From Leeia oryzae DSM 17879 (lineage in GTDB: Bacteria; Pseudomonadota; Gammaproteobacteria; Burkholderiales; Leeiaceae), in NCBI RefSeq assembly GCF_000376945.1, contig NZ_AQXU01000025.1, positions 248,001 through 312,000 on the forward strand: 64,000 nt of DNA, in the 5' to 3' direction. Of this stretch, positions 36,791 through 45,701 are shown one piece after another (position 1 is the stretch's first letter; each line of letters begins with the position of its first letter). The notes beneath the pieces are model-generated. The model was given only the letters and a program-made list of their open reading frames with translations, ran no database searches and was not told the DNA's origin. The position numbers and the translations under genes were made by a program.

Positions 36791-36894
36791 ATGTCTATCG
36801 TTTGCTTACTTGAGAAGCGTTTGCGAAGAATTCCATGTATTCATAGATGCTTGCCACACGACTTAATACCTTAATCGCTCTGCTCGATAGACAT
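36791..36894. repeat. Inverted repeat pair of 10 bp
   Basis: ATGTCTATCG (36791-36800) and CGATAGACAT (36885-36894) are perfect inverted copies 84 bp apart. They could be the ends of a tiny miniature element or pairing arms of a structure. I see no target-site duplication, so the nature is open and chance cannot be excluded. Confidence 0.35.
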
Positions 36895-36999
36895 TACCCA
36901 AAACCGCAAGATGATTTAAGGCCCTAAGCAATATCACGGCAGTAAGACTGGCTATCTAGGCACAGAGCATCTTTTGGGGGATGGCCAAGCAACTGGTGA

Positions 37000-37098
37000 C
37001 GCACTGACACATTGAGCCGGATCGCTGATTGGCAAAAACGTTACGGACACCCGCAATATGCGGTCGAGAACTAACTACTTGATAATTTTGGAGAAGCA
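37000..37098 (+). pseudogene. Remnant of a DUF4338/DruA-like mobile gene
   Basis: In one frame the bases 37000-37071 read RTDTLSRIADWQKRYGHPQY followed by AVEN and an in-frame TAA at 37072. The core DWQ-x-RYGHP-x-Y-x-x-E is, from memory, the conserved block of DUF4338 proteins, which are found fused to or beside transposases and in Druantia defence loci as DruA. The frame is closed by a stop on both sides, and there is no start or complete domain, so this is a fragment. It ends about 13 bp from the 3' end of tRNA-Arg. Homology rests on about 20 residues and needs a search. Confidence 0.45.
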
Positions 37099-37110
37099 GG
37101 CTGAAGAGAT

Positions 37111-37187
37111 TGGCGCACCCGAGTGGAATCGAACCACTGACCTTCAGCTTCGGAAACTGACACTCTATCCAACTGAGCTACGGGTGC
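37111..37187 (-). tRNA. tRNA-Arg (anticodon CCG)
   Basis: A complete 77-nt cloverleaf with encoded CCA. The acceptor stem is GCACCCG/CGGGTGC, the D arm has GCTC/GAGT, the anticodon stem TCAGT/GCTGA holds the loop TTCCGAA with anticodon CCG (reads CGG), and the T arm AGTGG/CCACT holds TTCGATT. It lies alone between the gene-poor region and the cytochrome c gene. Its 3' end faces the mobile-gene remnant, the usual side for integration of islands. Confidence 0.97.
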
Positions 37188-37291
37188 ATGCACGAGGAAA
37201 ATCTGTCGCAACTAAGCTAACAGGCCGCTAAGGATAGCGATTTTCTGGTCAAACGTCCACGAATTTCTATCGCTAACCTGATTTTTGGCGC

Positions 37292-37342
37292 TATAATTCG
37301 CAAGATTTTTATTATTTCACCCTTTGGACAAGGTTGGACAAG
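37292..37342 (+). promoter_or_regulatory. Probable -10 box and tandem repeat before the cytochrome c gene
   Basis: A perfect TATAAT at 37292-37297 lies 46 bp before the cytochrome start; no good -35 box is at the right distance. Just before the ATG the 9-mer TTGGACAAG occurs twice in tandem (37324-37332 and 37334-37342) with a 10-bp period, covering the place of the ribosome binding site. The repeat could affect translation initiation. Confidence 0.5.
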
Positions 37343-37343
37343 C

Positions 37344-37889
37344 ATGAGCACAGAAAAAAGCAGCACAAGCCCGAAGCAGTTGCTAGGCTTGGTCATTGCC
37401 GGTGTAGTTGTTCCGGTTGTGGCCATTGTCCTGGTCGCCAAGCTGATTCACTCTTTTAACGCAAGCCAGGTCAATCCGGATGCAATGACCAACGAGGCAA
37501 TCGCTGCTCGTGTCAAGCCAGTCGGCGAACTGGACGCTGGTGAAGTCGTCGCGGCTGGTGCCATGAGCGGCCAAATGGTGTACGAACAGGTTTGTTTCTC
37601 CTGTCACAAAGATGGTCTGATTGGCGCACCGAAATTCGGTGACTCTGCCGCTTGGGCACCACGCATTGCACAAGGTTATGACACCCTGATCAAGCATGCC
37701 GTGGAAGGCTTTAATGGCAAAATGCCGGCCAAAGGCGGCAATGCCAGCCTGACCGACAAAGAAGTTGCCCGTGCAGTGGCCTACATGGCTAACAAGGCCG
37801 GTGCAAACTTCAAGGAGCCAGAAGTAGAAGGTTCTGCCTCTGACAAAGAGGGTGCAGCAAGCGGTAAAGAAGGCGCTGCCAGCAAGTAA
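37344..37889 (+). CDS. Membrane-anchored c5-type cytochrome c
   Basis: A 181-residue electron carrier. Residues 12-34 form an uncleaved N-terminal membrane anchor, so the haem domain faces the periplasm. The haem is attached at CFSCH (Cys84, Cys87, His88) and the axial Met is probably Met127 in GKMPAKGG, which is the c5 family pattern. The C-terminal tail repeats DKEGAAS, GKEGAAS, a low-complexity end of about 20 residues. It is a single gene with its own -10 box and terminator. A role in respiratory electron transfer to a terminal oxidase is likely. Confidence 0.9.
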   Translation: MSTEKSSTSPKQLLGLVIAGVVVPVVAIVLVAKLIHSFNASQVNPDAMTNEAIAARVKPVGELDAGEVVAAGAMSGQMVYEQVCFSCHKDGLIGAPKFGDSAAWAPRIAQGYDTLIKHAVEGFNGKMPAKGGNASLTDKEVARAVAYMANKAGANFKEPEVEGSASDKEGAASGKEGAASK

Positions 37890-37910
37890 TCTTGCCAACG
37901 CATTGCCCTA

Positions 37911-37940
37911 AAAAATGGCGCACCATGGTGCGCCATTTTT
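37911..37940. terminator. Bidirectional rho-independent terminator
   Basis: A 30-bp perfect palindrome, AAAAATGGCGCACC (37911-37924) with GGTGCGCCATTTTT (37927-37940), ends the cytochrome c gene 21 nt after its stop and can also end the convergent acetyltransferase-rep transcript. Confidence 0.9.
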
Positions 37941-37962
37941 ATTGGCGTTTGTGCGCCTAGCT

Positions 37963-38403
37963 TTACAGGGATTTATGCATGAACGATGCAGTGGCAGGAC
38001 ACAGCCCGCTAAACTCCGGCGTCTGCCCAATAGGCAACGGTGCCTGAGCGCGGTCTGCTTCCTGATACCCATGACGCAAGAAAAACGGTTTTGCGGTTGT
38101 TGTCAGCAAATACAGCTGACGTACCCCCTGTGCCACCGCATGCTGCTCTATCTGTTTTAGCAACTGTTGCCCGATGCCTTGCTGGCGAAGGGTTGACGCC
38201 ACGGCGAGGGATCGTACCAACCCGACAGTCCCGAATAGTTGCAGGCCAGCAACACCAGATAAAGTGCCTGATGGTGTGCGGTAGCCGATAAAGTGATCCA
38301 TGCTGCAGAGGTGGATGTCCTCAACAGGCAATCCGGCGGCTGATAACAAGCCTTCTACTGCGTGATGGTCTGGCCCTGCAAAGAAAATACCCTTTTCCGT
38401 CAT
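37963..38403 (-). CDS. GNAT acetyltransferase of the ArsN2 type
   Basis: A 146-residue GNAT protein. The order LLSAAGLPVEDI, LVRSLAVASTLRQQGIGQQLL (acetyl-CoA loop QQGIG) and LYLLTTTAKPFFLRHGY, with a C-terminal FSGLCPATASFM, matches ArsN2-like acetyltransferases, which are often found in arsenic resistance operons and are thought to acetylate organoarsenicals. No ars gene is nearby, so an arsenic role is doubtful. Its ATGA overlaps the rep stop by 4 nt, so it is translated after the helicase. Confidence 0.82.
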   Translation of the reverse strand: MTEKGIFFAGPDHHAVEGLLSAAGLPVEDIHLCSMDHFIGYRTPSGTLSGVAGLQLFGTVGLVRSLAVASTLRQQGIGQQLLKQIEQHAVAQGVRQLYLLTTTAKPFFLRHGYQEADRAQAPLPIGQTPEFSGLCPATASFMHKSL

Positions 38404-40427
38404 CCGTTATCCTCTGGTTCGTCCGGTTTTTTCAGCATGGCTTTTAGCCCTGCCAAGCGCTCGCTCCCCCTGGCCTTCGCTGCCACTTTGTCTGCCACGG
38501 GACGGCCACTAAACCAGAGATCATCCACACCCATTTCATTGATGAAACGGGAAGGCTCTACCACATGCCATTCTCCGCCACGGCGACGCTTCAAGGCGTG
38601 GGTGAGTGTCAGGCTGCGCTGGGCCCGGGTGATACCCACATACATCAGCCGGCGTTCTTCTTCCAGTTTGCCGGTGTCCACACTTTCCCGGTGCGGCAAA
38701 ATGTCTTCTTCTACCCCGATCAGGAACACGTGCGGATATTCCAGACCTTTGCTGGCATGCAGGGTGGATAGCTTGACGGCGTCTACTTCTTCTTCGTTCC
38801 GGCCTTCAAGCATGGTAATCAGCGCAATGCGTTGCGCCAGCTCAATCAGGTTGGGTGGCGGACCGTCGTCGTCCTGATTATCGCTTTTGCGGGTAATCCA
38901 ACCGACAAACTCCAGCACGTTCTTCCACTTGGCCTCTGCGGGTTTGACATCCTCGCTATCAAACAACCAGGTTTCGTAGTCGATGGCGGTCAGCAAGTCT
39001 TGCAGCACCACGGCGGCGGGCTCACGCTCGGCCCTGGACTGCATGCGGTTGATGAATTCACAGAACATTTTCAGCAATTCGTACTGCTTGACGGGCATTT
39101 GGTGTTCCAGACCGCTTTCAAACACCGCATCAAACAAACTGATATGCCGCTCTGCCGCGTAAGCACCCAGCCGTTCCAGTGTCTGGTTGCCGATGCCGCG
39201 CTTAGGGGTTGTTACCGCACGGATAAACGCAGGGTCATCATCCGGATTAGCCAGCAGTCTCAGATAACCGAGAATGTCTTTGATCTCGGCCTTGTCAAAA
39301 AAGCTCTGCCCGCCACTCATGGCGTAGGGGATTTTCTGACTGCGTAATGCCTGCTCGATAATGCGGGCCTGATGATTACCCCGGTACAAAATGGCGTAAT
39401 CAGAAAACTTGGTCCGGTGCTCGAACTTGTGCGCCATCAGCCGCTGCGCCACCGTATTGGCTTCGCTTTCCTCGTCACGGGTCGCCACAATCTGGATTTG
39501 CTCACCCAGGCCGTGCTCACTCCACAACGTCTTTTCAAACAGTTTGGGGTTATTGGCAATCAGGGTGTTGGCGGCTTTCAGAACCCGGGAGGTCGAGCGG
39601 TAATTCTGTTCCAGCTTGATGACCTTCAGTTTCGGGAAGTCCCGCTGCAGGTTCTTCAGGTTTTCGATATCCGCGCCGCGCCAGGCATAAATGGCCTGGT
39701 CATCGTCCCCCACTGCGGTGAATTGGGCGCGCATGCCCGCCAGTTGCTTGAGCAAGGTGTATTGGCAGGCATTGGTATCCTGATACTCATCCACCAGTAG
39801 GTAGCGTAGCTTGTCCTGCCATTTGTCCAGAATATCGGCATGCTCGCTAAACAGGCGCACTGGCAAACGGATCAGATCATCAAAATCCAGTGCCTGATAG
39901 GCAAACAGTGTGTCCTGATACACCCGATAAATGCGTGCCGCCACCATCTCTGCCTCATCCGTTACCATCGAAATGGCTTCGTCGGGGCTCAAAAGCGCGT
40001 TCTTCCACATGGATATCTGGCTTTGGACCGAGCGGATCAGCTGTTTGTCGGTGGTGGCCAGATTATCCGAGACAATCTTGGCGGCATCCGCAGAATCCAG
40101 AATCGAGAAGTTGGGCTTATAGCCCAGCACTTTGCACTCTTGCCGCAGCATCATCAGCCCCAGCGAGTGGAAAGTCGAAATGGTCAGCCCTTTGGCAGCC
40201 TTGCCGGGCAGCAGGGTGCCCACCCGCTCTTGCATCTCGCGGGCGGCTTTGTTGGTAAAGGTAATGGCGGCAATATTTTTTGCAGAAATACCACACTGTT
40301 CGACCAGATAGGCAATCTTCTGGGTAATCACGCGTGTTTTGCCACTACCGGCACCAGCCAGTACCAGTAACGGGCCATCGAGATATTTAACCGCTTCGCG
40401 CTGCGGGACATTGAGATGAGACAGCAT
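38400..40427 (-). CDS. rep: ATP-dependent DNA helicase Rep
   Basis: A 675-residue superfamily 1A 3'-5' helicase that works with the replisome to clear protein blocks. Walker A is AGAGSGKT at residues 24-31, followed by ITFTNKAAREM (motif Ia), VDEYQDTN (Walker B), GDDDQAIYAWRGA (motif III), LEQNYRS (motif IV) and the late LSTLHASKGLEYPHV. The length matches E. coli Rep (673) better than UvrD (720). ATG 40427 is chosen because it gives the family N-terminus MLSHLNVPQREAV; the frame upstream only offers TTG. It is divergent from the GGDEF-EAL gene. Confidence 0.93.
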   Translation of the reverse strand: MLSHLNVPQREAVKYLDGPLLVLAGAGSGKTRVITQKIAYLVEQCGISAKNIAAITFTNKAAREMQERVGTLLPGKAAKGLTISTFHSLGLMMLRQECKVLGYKPNFSILDSADAAKIVSDNLATTDKQLIRSVQSQISMWKNALLSPDEAISMVTDEAEMVAARIYRVYQDTLFAYQALDFDDLIRLPVRLFSEHADILDKWQDKLRYLLVDEYQDTNACQYTLLKQLAGMRAQFTAVGDDDQAIYAWRGADIENLKNLQRDFPKLKVIKLEQNYRSTSRVLKAANTLIANNPKLFEKTLWSEHGLGEQIQIVATRDEESEANTVAQRLMAHKFEHRTKFSDYAILYRGNHQARIIEQALRSQKIPYAMSGGQSFFDKAEIKDILGYLRLLANPDDDPAFIRAVTTPKRGIGNQTLERLGAYAAERHISLFDAVFESGLEHQMPVKQYELLKMFCEFINRMQSRAEREPAAVVLQDLLTAIDYETWLFDSEDVKPAEAKWKNVLEFVGWITRKSDNQDDDGPPPNLIELAQRIALITMLEGRNEEEVDAVKLSTLHASKGLEYPHVFLIGVEEDILPHRESVDTGKLEEERRLMYVGITRAQRSLTLTHALKRRRGGEWHVVEPSRFINEMGVDDLWFSGRPVADKVAAKARGSERLAGLKAMLKKPDEPEDNG

Positions 40428-40535
40428 GACGACAATCTGCACTAGAACCAAATTGATTGTACCACGTTGAAAACCTCTTCCGGTTCTGGCAGAACAGGGC
40501 TATAGTCACGCCTGCATTTCTTAGATTACGGCGTG

Positions 40536-43500
40536 ATGAAAACCGGCCCTTCCTCCCTTGCAAGACAAGTACTTAGCGTTGTTCTGGCGTTTGCCAGCAG
40601 TGCCCTGTTTGCGCAACTGGGGATGCTGACTACGCCTTTCTTCGGTGTACACACCAGCCTGAACCTGATCCCGGGTCTGGCGTTTGTCCTGATGTGGCGC
40701 CTGGGCATGCTGGCCTGGCCATTTGTGCTGCTGGGATGCTGGCTGGCCCTCCCCCCGCTGACACTGGCCGGTTTGGGGTATGCGCTGATCAGCACCTTGC
40801 CAAGTGCCCTGACCGTATTTGTGCTGCGGCACAAGGATTTTGATGCCAGTCTGCGGCGTAGCAAAGATTTTGTCCTGTTGCTGTGCTGGCCTGTGCTGTT
40901 TGCTGCACTGGCATCCATCTCCCGGTTATTGCTGATCCCGGGTTTCTCCCTGTTCAAGCCCGACGAAGCTTATGTATGGCAACTGGTGGAGGTTTGTGTT
41001 GCACATACGCTTGGCACCTTGCTGGTGACCGTTCCCTTACTGATGTTCTCGGTAAAACGGCTCAAGCGTACCTTGCAGACACCGGAGTTCTGGATCATCT
41101 CGTTCGTGTGCTCGCTATTCATCGTGAACCCGGGTGGCAAGGTCAGTGCAGAAGCTCAGAATCCGGCCATTTATCTGTTTATCCCGGTCATGGTCTGGTC
41201 GGCGTTGCGCTTGCGCCGCTTTGCCCACTCACTGATCATGCTACAACTGGCGATTGCCATTTTTTCTTTACCCGGCACGGTAACGGTGGCGGTCTCTCCG
41301 CTGACCGGACATTTGCTGCCCTTGCAGATATTTTTGCTGGTCGGCGCGTTGATCGGCCTGTTTTTGTCTGCCCGTCAGGGTGAGCGGCGTTACCAGCAAA
41401 ACCTGCTGGTTCAGCGCAGTGAAATCTACCGCTGGCTGGCGGGCGTAAAACATCAGATCACCGTCAGCGACAATATCCCGGATTTGCTGCAACGACTGTG
41501 CGAAGACGTGAAAATCATCAGTGCGGCCAGCAATACCGGGGTTATCAAGGAAACCAATCATGGCTATGAATGGCTGTATTACTATGATTTCAGCCAGCCA
41601 GAAGCCCCTACGCCGTCACTGAGAAATCAGGAGCAGGCTTGTCGTTCTGCCGTCAGCCTTCATCGCTGGCATGATCGTCCGTACAGCGTGTTGTCCATTC
41701 CCCTCAAAGAAAACTGCAAAGGGGATTTGTGCATCCTGATTACCTTTAGCAACGTCAACCTCATCAACGAAGACATGCTGAGCTTTTTTGATGATCAGCG
41801 ACAGCTGTTGCAGACCGAGCTGGAAAAGCGCCAGCTGGATGCCGAGCGCCAGCGACTGGGCGTTGCGCTACGTGATGCCGAGGCTATGTGGCGCTACGCC
41901 ATGGAAAGCAGCGGCGAAGGCATTTGGGACTGGCACATCACGGCAGGCATCGAATATTACTCGCCCAGATGCCAGGAACTGATGGGGCTGAAAGAAGCCT
42001 CCTCCCACGATCCATTGAATACCTGGCAGAAGTGTTTGCATCCGGAAGACCAGGAACGCTGGCAAACCAGCCTGCAGCAGCATGTAGATGGCAAAAGCGA
42101 CCGTTACCAGAGCGAGTTTCGCATTCAGGACGGTAATGGCAAAGTACGTTGGGTATTTTCTCGCGGCAAGATCATCTCCTGGGATGAACAAGGTCAACCG
42201 CTACGGATGATTGGTAGCGTGCTGGACGTTTCCAGTTTGCGCCAGGCCGATGAAGAACGACTGCTGGCAGCGCAAGTATTTGAAGCCAGTCATGAGGGCA
42301 TCCTGATTATTGACGCGGAGAAGAAGATTCTCTCGGCCAACCGGGCATTCATGCACATGACCGGTTACGACCAGGCACATCTGCTGCAAAAGCCAGCCCT
42401 GTTTTTCAGCGCGCCGCCGTCCATCCAGGATACCCAGCATGTCTGGGAACAACTGGATACCAGCCTGCACTGGCAGGGTGACTGGGTTGGTGTGCGCCAG
42501 AATGGCTCCACCTTCCCGATGTGGCTGTCGGTCTCCTGTGTCCCCGGTACCGACGAATCCACCGCCAGCCAGTATGTGATGCTGGCCAGCGACATGACCC
42601 AGCGCAAGGCAGATAGCGACCGGATTCAATATCTGGCGCATCATGACCTGCTCACCGGCCTGCCCAACCGCGCCCTGCTGAACGACCGGCTGGAACAGCT
42701 GCTGCTGGCGGCCGACCGCACCCAGAGCCAGTTTGCCTGCATCTTTATTGACCTGGACCACTTCAAGCACATCAATGACTCGCTGGGACACGCCATTGGC
42801 GACCTGCTATTGCAGGAAGTGGCACGCTGCCTGCTGGCCAGTGTCCGCAAAGGCGACACGGTGTCCCGCCTGGGCGGTGACGAGTTCATCCTGCTGCTGC
42901 CCAATGCCGGCGCCAACGAATCTGACAAAGTGGCTCAGCACTTGCTGACCAGTCTGTCCTCGCCGTTCACGATCCATGGCCATACCCTGCACATTACACC
43001 GAGTATCGGTATCAGCCTGTTCCCGGGTGACGGCCATTCTGCCGAAGAGCTGATCAAGCACGCCGACATTGCCATGTACCACGCCAAACAGCTGGGACGT
43101 AACAACGTGCAGCTGTTCCAGCAAAACCTGCTGGAAGCCTCGCGCGAGCGCATGGTCATTGAATCCGGCTTGCGCTCTGCGCTGAAAAACCAGCGTCTGA
43201 GCCTGAATTACCAGCCGCAGTACAATGTAGCCTCGGGTGAAATCGAGGGTATGGAAGCACTACTGCGCTGGCGGGATCCGCACTTGGGTCAGGTATCGCC
43301 CGGCCAGTTTATTCCGATTGCCGAAGAGAGCCATCTGATTCTGGATCTGGGCAATTTTGTGCTGAATGAAAGCTGTCGCCAGCTGGCCAGCTGGATCAAG
43401 CAGGGGCTGACACCGCCCACGCTGGCCATTAATGTGTCGTTGCGCCAGCTGATGCAGGAAGGTTTTGCCGAGCAGGTGCTCAGCACGCTGGCACACCACC

Positions 43501-43937
43501 GGATTCCGCCTCGCTTGCTGGAGGTTGAGCTCACAGAAACCATGCTCATGCATGATCCGCAGCATGCCCAGCATGTACTGGAAACCCTGACCAATGCTGG
43601 CGTCAGCGTGGCCATTGATGACTTTGGCACCGGTTACTCGTCGCTGAGCTACCTCAAGCGACTGAGCGTGACCCGCATCAAGATTGACCAGTCTTTTGTC
43701 AAAGACCTGACCAAAGACAGTGATGATGAAGCCATCGTGCGGGCCATTCTGGGGCTGGCACAAAACCTGAAAATGGCGGTCACGGCCGAAGGCGTGGAAA
43801 CCGCCCAGCAACTGGCATTTCTGAAAGAAGCCGGCTGTGACAGTTTTCAGGGCTATTACTACGCGCCACCGCTGCCGGCAGATACACTGCAAGAAATGCT
43901 TTATGATCGTGTTAACGAACCAGCTTTCTTAAACTAG
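40536..43937 (+). CDS. MASE1-PAS-PAS-GGDEF-EAL signalling protein
   Basis: A 1133-residue membrane protein that makes or breaks down cyclic di-GMP. The first 290 residues form an eight-helix MASE1-like sensor; PAS domains lie near 455-570 and 575-690, GGDEF near 700-860 with RLGGDEF intact, and EAL near 875-1120 with EALLRW, NVSLRQL and DDFGTGYSSLSYLKRL. Both active sites look complete, so either activity, or GTP-regulated phosphodiesterase activity, is possible. ATG 40536 is used; a GTG directly before it is in frame. It is divergent from rep, and apaH follows after 23 nt. Confidence 0.92.
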   Translation: MKTGPSSLARQVLSVVLAFASSALFAQLGMLTTPFFGVHTSLNLIPGLAFVLMWRLGMLAWPFVLLGCWLALPPLTLAGLGYALISTLPSALTVFVLRHKDFDASLRRSKDFVLLLCWPVLFAALASISRLLLIPGFSLFKPDEAYVWQLVEVCVAHTLGTLLVTVPLLMFSVKRLKRTLQTPEFWIISFVCSLFIVNPGGKVSAEAQNPAIYLFIPVMVWSALRLRRFAHSLIMLQLAIAIFSLPGTVTVAVSPLTGHLLPLQIFLLVGALIGLFLSARQGERRYQQNLLVQRSEIYRWLAGVKHQITVSDNIPDLLQRLCEDVKIISAASNTGVIKETNHGYEWLYYYDFSQPEAPTPSLRNQEQACRSAVSLHRWHDRPYSVLSIPLKENCKGDLCILITFSNVNLINEDMLSFFDDQRQLLQTELEKRQLDAERQRLGVALRDAEAMWRYAMESSGEGIWDWHITAGIEYYSPRCQELMGLKEASSHDPLNTWQKCLHPEDQERWQTSLQQHVDGKSDRYQSEFRIQDGNGKVRWVFSRGKIISWDEQGQPLRMIGSVLDVSSLRQADEERLLAAQVFEASHEGILIIDAEKKILSANRAFMHMTGYDQAHLLQKPALFFSAPPSIQDTQHVWEQLDTSLHWQGDWVGVRQNGSTFPMWLSVSCVPGTDESTASQYVMLASDMTQRKADSDRIQYLAHHDLLTGLPNRALLNDRLEQLLLAADRTQSQFACIFIDLDHFKHINDSLGHAIGDLLLQEVARCLLASVRKGDTVSRLGGDEFILLLPNAGANESDKVAQHLLTSLSSPFTIHGHTLHITPSIGISLFPGDGHSAEELIKHADIAMYHAKQLGRNNVQLFQQNLLEASRERMVIESGLRSALKNQRLSLNYQPQYNVASGEIEGMEALLRWRDPHLGQVSPGQFIPIAEESHLILDLGNFVLNESCRQLASWIKQGLTPPTLAINVSLRQLMQEGFAEQVLSTLAHHRIPPRLLEVELTETMLMHDPQHAQHVLETLTNAGVSVAIDDFGTGYSSLSYLKRLSVTRIKIDQSFVKDLTKDSDDEAIVRAILGLAQNLKMAVTAEGVETAQQLAFLKEAGCDSFQGYYYAPPLPADTLQEMLYDRVNEPAFLN

Positions 43938-43960
43938 ACCCACCTTCCTGAAGTTTTTAC

Positions 43961-44797
43961 ATGTCTACTTACGTCATTGGCGACCTGCAAGGTTGTTATA
44001 GCGCCCTGACCCAACTGCTCGACGTCATCCGCTGGACCCCCGGCAAAGATCGACTGGTATTTGTCGGGGATCTGGTCAACCGCGGGCTGGGCTCGCTGGA
44101 GACCTTGCGCTTTATCAAGCAGCTAGGGCCGGACGCAGGCATCGTACTGGGTAACCACGACCTGTTTCTGCTGGCCGCTGCGCACGGTTATGCCAAAATC
44201 AACCCGTCGGACACCATTCAGCCGGTACTGGACGCGCCGGATCGCGATGAGTTGCTGGACTGGTTGCGTCAGCAGCCGCTGGCCAGAGAAGAGTCCGGCT
44301 ATCTGATCGTGCATGCAGGCCTGATGCCGGCATGGGACAAAAAAACGGCCCTCAAATTATCCCGGGAAGTCGAAAAGGAATTACAAGGCAAGCGCTGGAA
44401 GAAATTTCTGTCACAACTCTGGGGCAACAAACCAGGCCACTGGGATGACCGCCTTGAAGGCATTGACCGTCTGCGGGTTATTGTCAACGCCATGACACGG
44501 CTGCGATTCATTAACGCGTCAGGCGATATCGACTTCAAATACAAAGGCGAAATCGACGGTGCACCAGCCGGGCTGACACCATGGTTTGAAGTGCCCAACC
44601 GGAAGTCCGCCACAGAACGCCTGATCTTTGGGCACTGGTCGGCACTGGGGTTACGACAGACAGATTATTTACAGGCACTGGACACCGGCTGTGTCTGGGG
44701 CGGACAGCTGACCGCCTTGCGGCTGGAAGACCTGCAGATTTTCCAGGTAGATTGCAAAGACCTGCCGGACGCCCTGGCCATTGACACCAGTCTGTAA
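43961..44797 (+). CDS. apaH: Bis(5'-nucleosyl)-tetraphosphatase, symmetrical
   Basis: Hydrolyses Ap4A to two ADP and also acts on capped RNA ends in E. coli. The 278-residue calcineurin-like protein has the motifs GDLQG, GDLVNRG and LGNHD for the two metals, followed by HAGLMPAWD. The length fits ApaH (about 280). It lies 23 nt after the GGDEF-EAL gene in the same direction, with convergent olsA after only 18 nt. No terminator hairpin is visible in that gap. Confidence 0.96.
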   Translation: MSTYVIGDLQGCYSALTQLLDVIRWTPGKDRLVFVGDLVNRGLGSLETLRFIKQLGPDAGIVLGNHDLFLLAAAHGYAKINPSDTIQPVLDAPDRDELLDWLRQQPLAREESGYLIVHAGLMPAWDKKTALKLSREVEKELQGKRWKKFLSQLWGNKPGHWDDRLEGIDRLRVIVNAMTRLRFINASGDIDFKYKGEIDGAPAGLTPWFEVPNRKSATERLIFGHWSALGLRQTDYLQALDTGCVWGGQLTALRLEDLQIFQVDCKDLPDALAIDTSL

Positions 44798-44815
44798 CGA
44801 CCTTTTTCGCCACGC

Positions 44816-45589
44816 CTAATGGTCTTTGGTAATGACACCTGCAATGTGGCGATGCGCCTCGGCCGCCAGCTCCCGGCGGTTGATGTGTGCGGCGTTCAGG
44901 ACGGGTAACAGGGTAAGCCTGGCAACCGTGGTGTTGGCACCCGCGATATTCCACATGGATTGCATCAGCGACATGTCATCAATATAAGCCGGCTTGTCCG
45001 ACCATTGCCCGGCAGCATCCAGATACTGAAGCGCAACCGGACGAACATCGCCCTGACTTGCAGAAGCTGCATGAAACAATGAAGCGGCAAAACTGCCTAG
45101 CCGGCGCCCGTCTGTGGTTGTGCCTTCCGGAAAGAAGGCAACCGATCCGCCTTCCCGCAGGGCCTGCTCAACCCCTGCGTTGACCCTCAGCAGATCCCGA
45201 CGATTTTCCCGTTCGATAAACAGCGTACCGGTATGACGGCATAGCCAGCCGACCAGCGGCCAGCCCGATACTTCTGATTTGGCCACAAACTGGCATGGCA
45301 TCATGGCATTGATGACAAACACGTCCAGCCAGGAAATATGGTTGGCCACCCACAGGCTATTGCCAGGCACGTGGGCCGGCACATTACCGATAATATCGAG
45401 GCGGATACCCAGTACATTCAGCATACGGCTAGACCAGCGCTGCACCCTGAAGCGTCGCTCATCCAGACTGGCGCCGGCAAAATGCAGTTTTACTTCCAGC
45501 ATGCCTGACAGCAGATGAAGAAACAGACGGGAGAGTCGCCAGATGCGTCGCCACCCGGGCAAGGAAACAGGTTGAGGTGAAGTTGTCAT
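44816..45589 (-). CDS. olsA: Lysophospholipid acyltransferase, OlsA-like
   Basis: A 257-residue PlsC-family enzyme. ANHISWLD is the HX4D catalytic box and FFPEGTTTDG the substrate box. The gene directly follows an OlsB-type acyltransferase gene, and such pairs make ornithine lipids: OlsB adds a 3-hydroxy fatty acid to ornithine and OlsA adds the second acyl chain. A role as a second phosphatidic acid synthase is the alternative. ATG 45589 gives MTTSPQPVSLPGWRRIWRL; the frame is open to GTG 45625, and neither start has a good ribosome site. Confidence 0.85.
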   Translation of the reverse strand: MTTSPQPVSLPGWRRIWRLSRLFLHLLSGMLEVKLHFAGASLDERRFRVQRWSSRMLNVLGIRLDIIGNVPAHVPGNSLWVANHISWLDVFVINAMMPCQFVAKSEVSGWPLVGWLCRHTGTLFIERENRRDLLRVNAGVEQALREGGSVAFFPEGTTTDGRRLGSFAASLFHAASASQGDVRPVALQYLDAAGQWSDKPAYIDDMSLMQSMWNIAGANTTVARLTLLPVLNAAHINRRELAAEAHRHIAGVITKDH

Positions 45590-45701
45590 GCAGCGGATTA
45601 TAAATAGGCCAGGACGGCGGGTCACCAGAAATCATAAGTACCTGTCCGCCCGAACCGCCTCCACTGGGAGGATAGTTCGGCCGGAGACATCATTTTGTGT
45701 A

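Larger units (their letters stand above)
36605..37110. other. Gene-poor region between purE and tRNA-Arg
   Basis: No convincing intact gene lies in this 506-bp stretch; the short frames at 36540-36764 have no ribosome site or recognisable content. It must hold the purE promoter. The first half is AT-rich. A 10-bp inverted repeat lies at 36791-36894 and a decayed frame resembling DUF4338 at 37000-37098. The region looks like the eroded remains of inserted DNA beside the tRNA gene. Confidence 0.6.
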
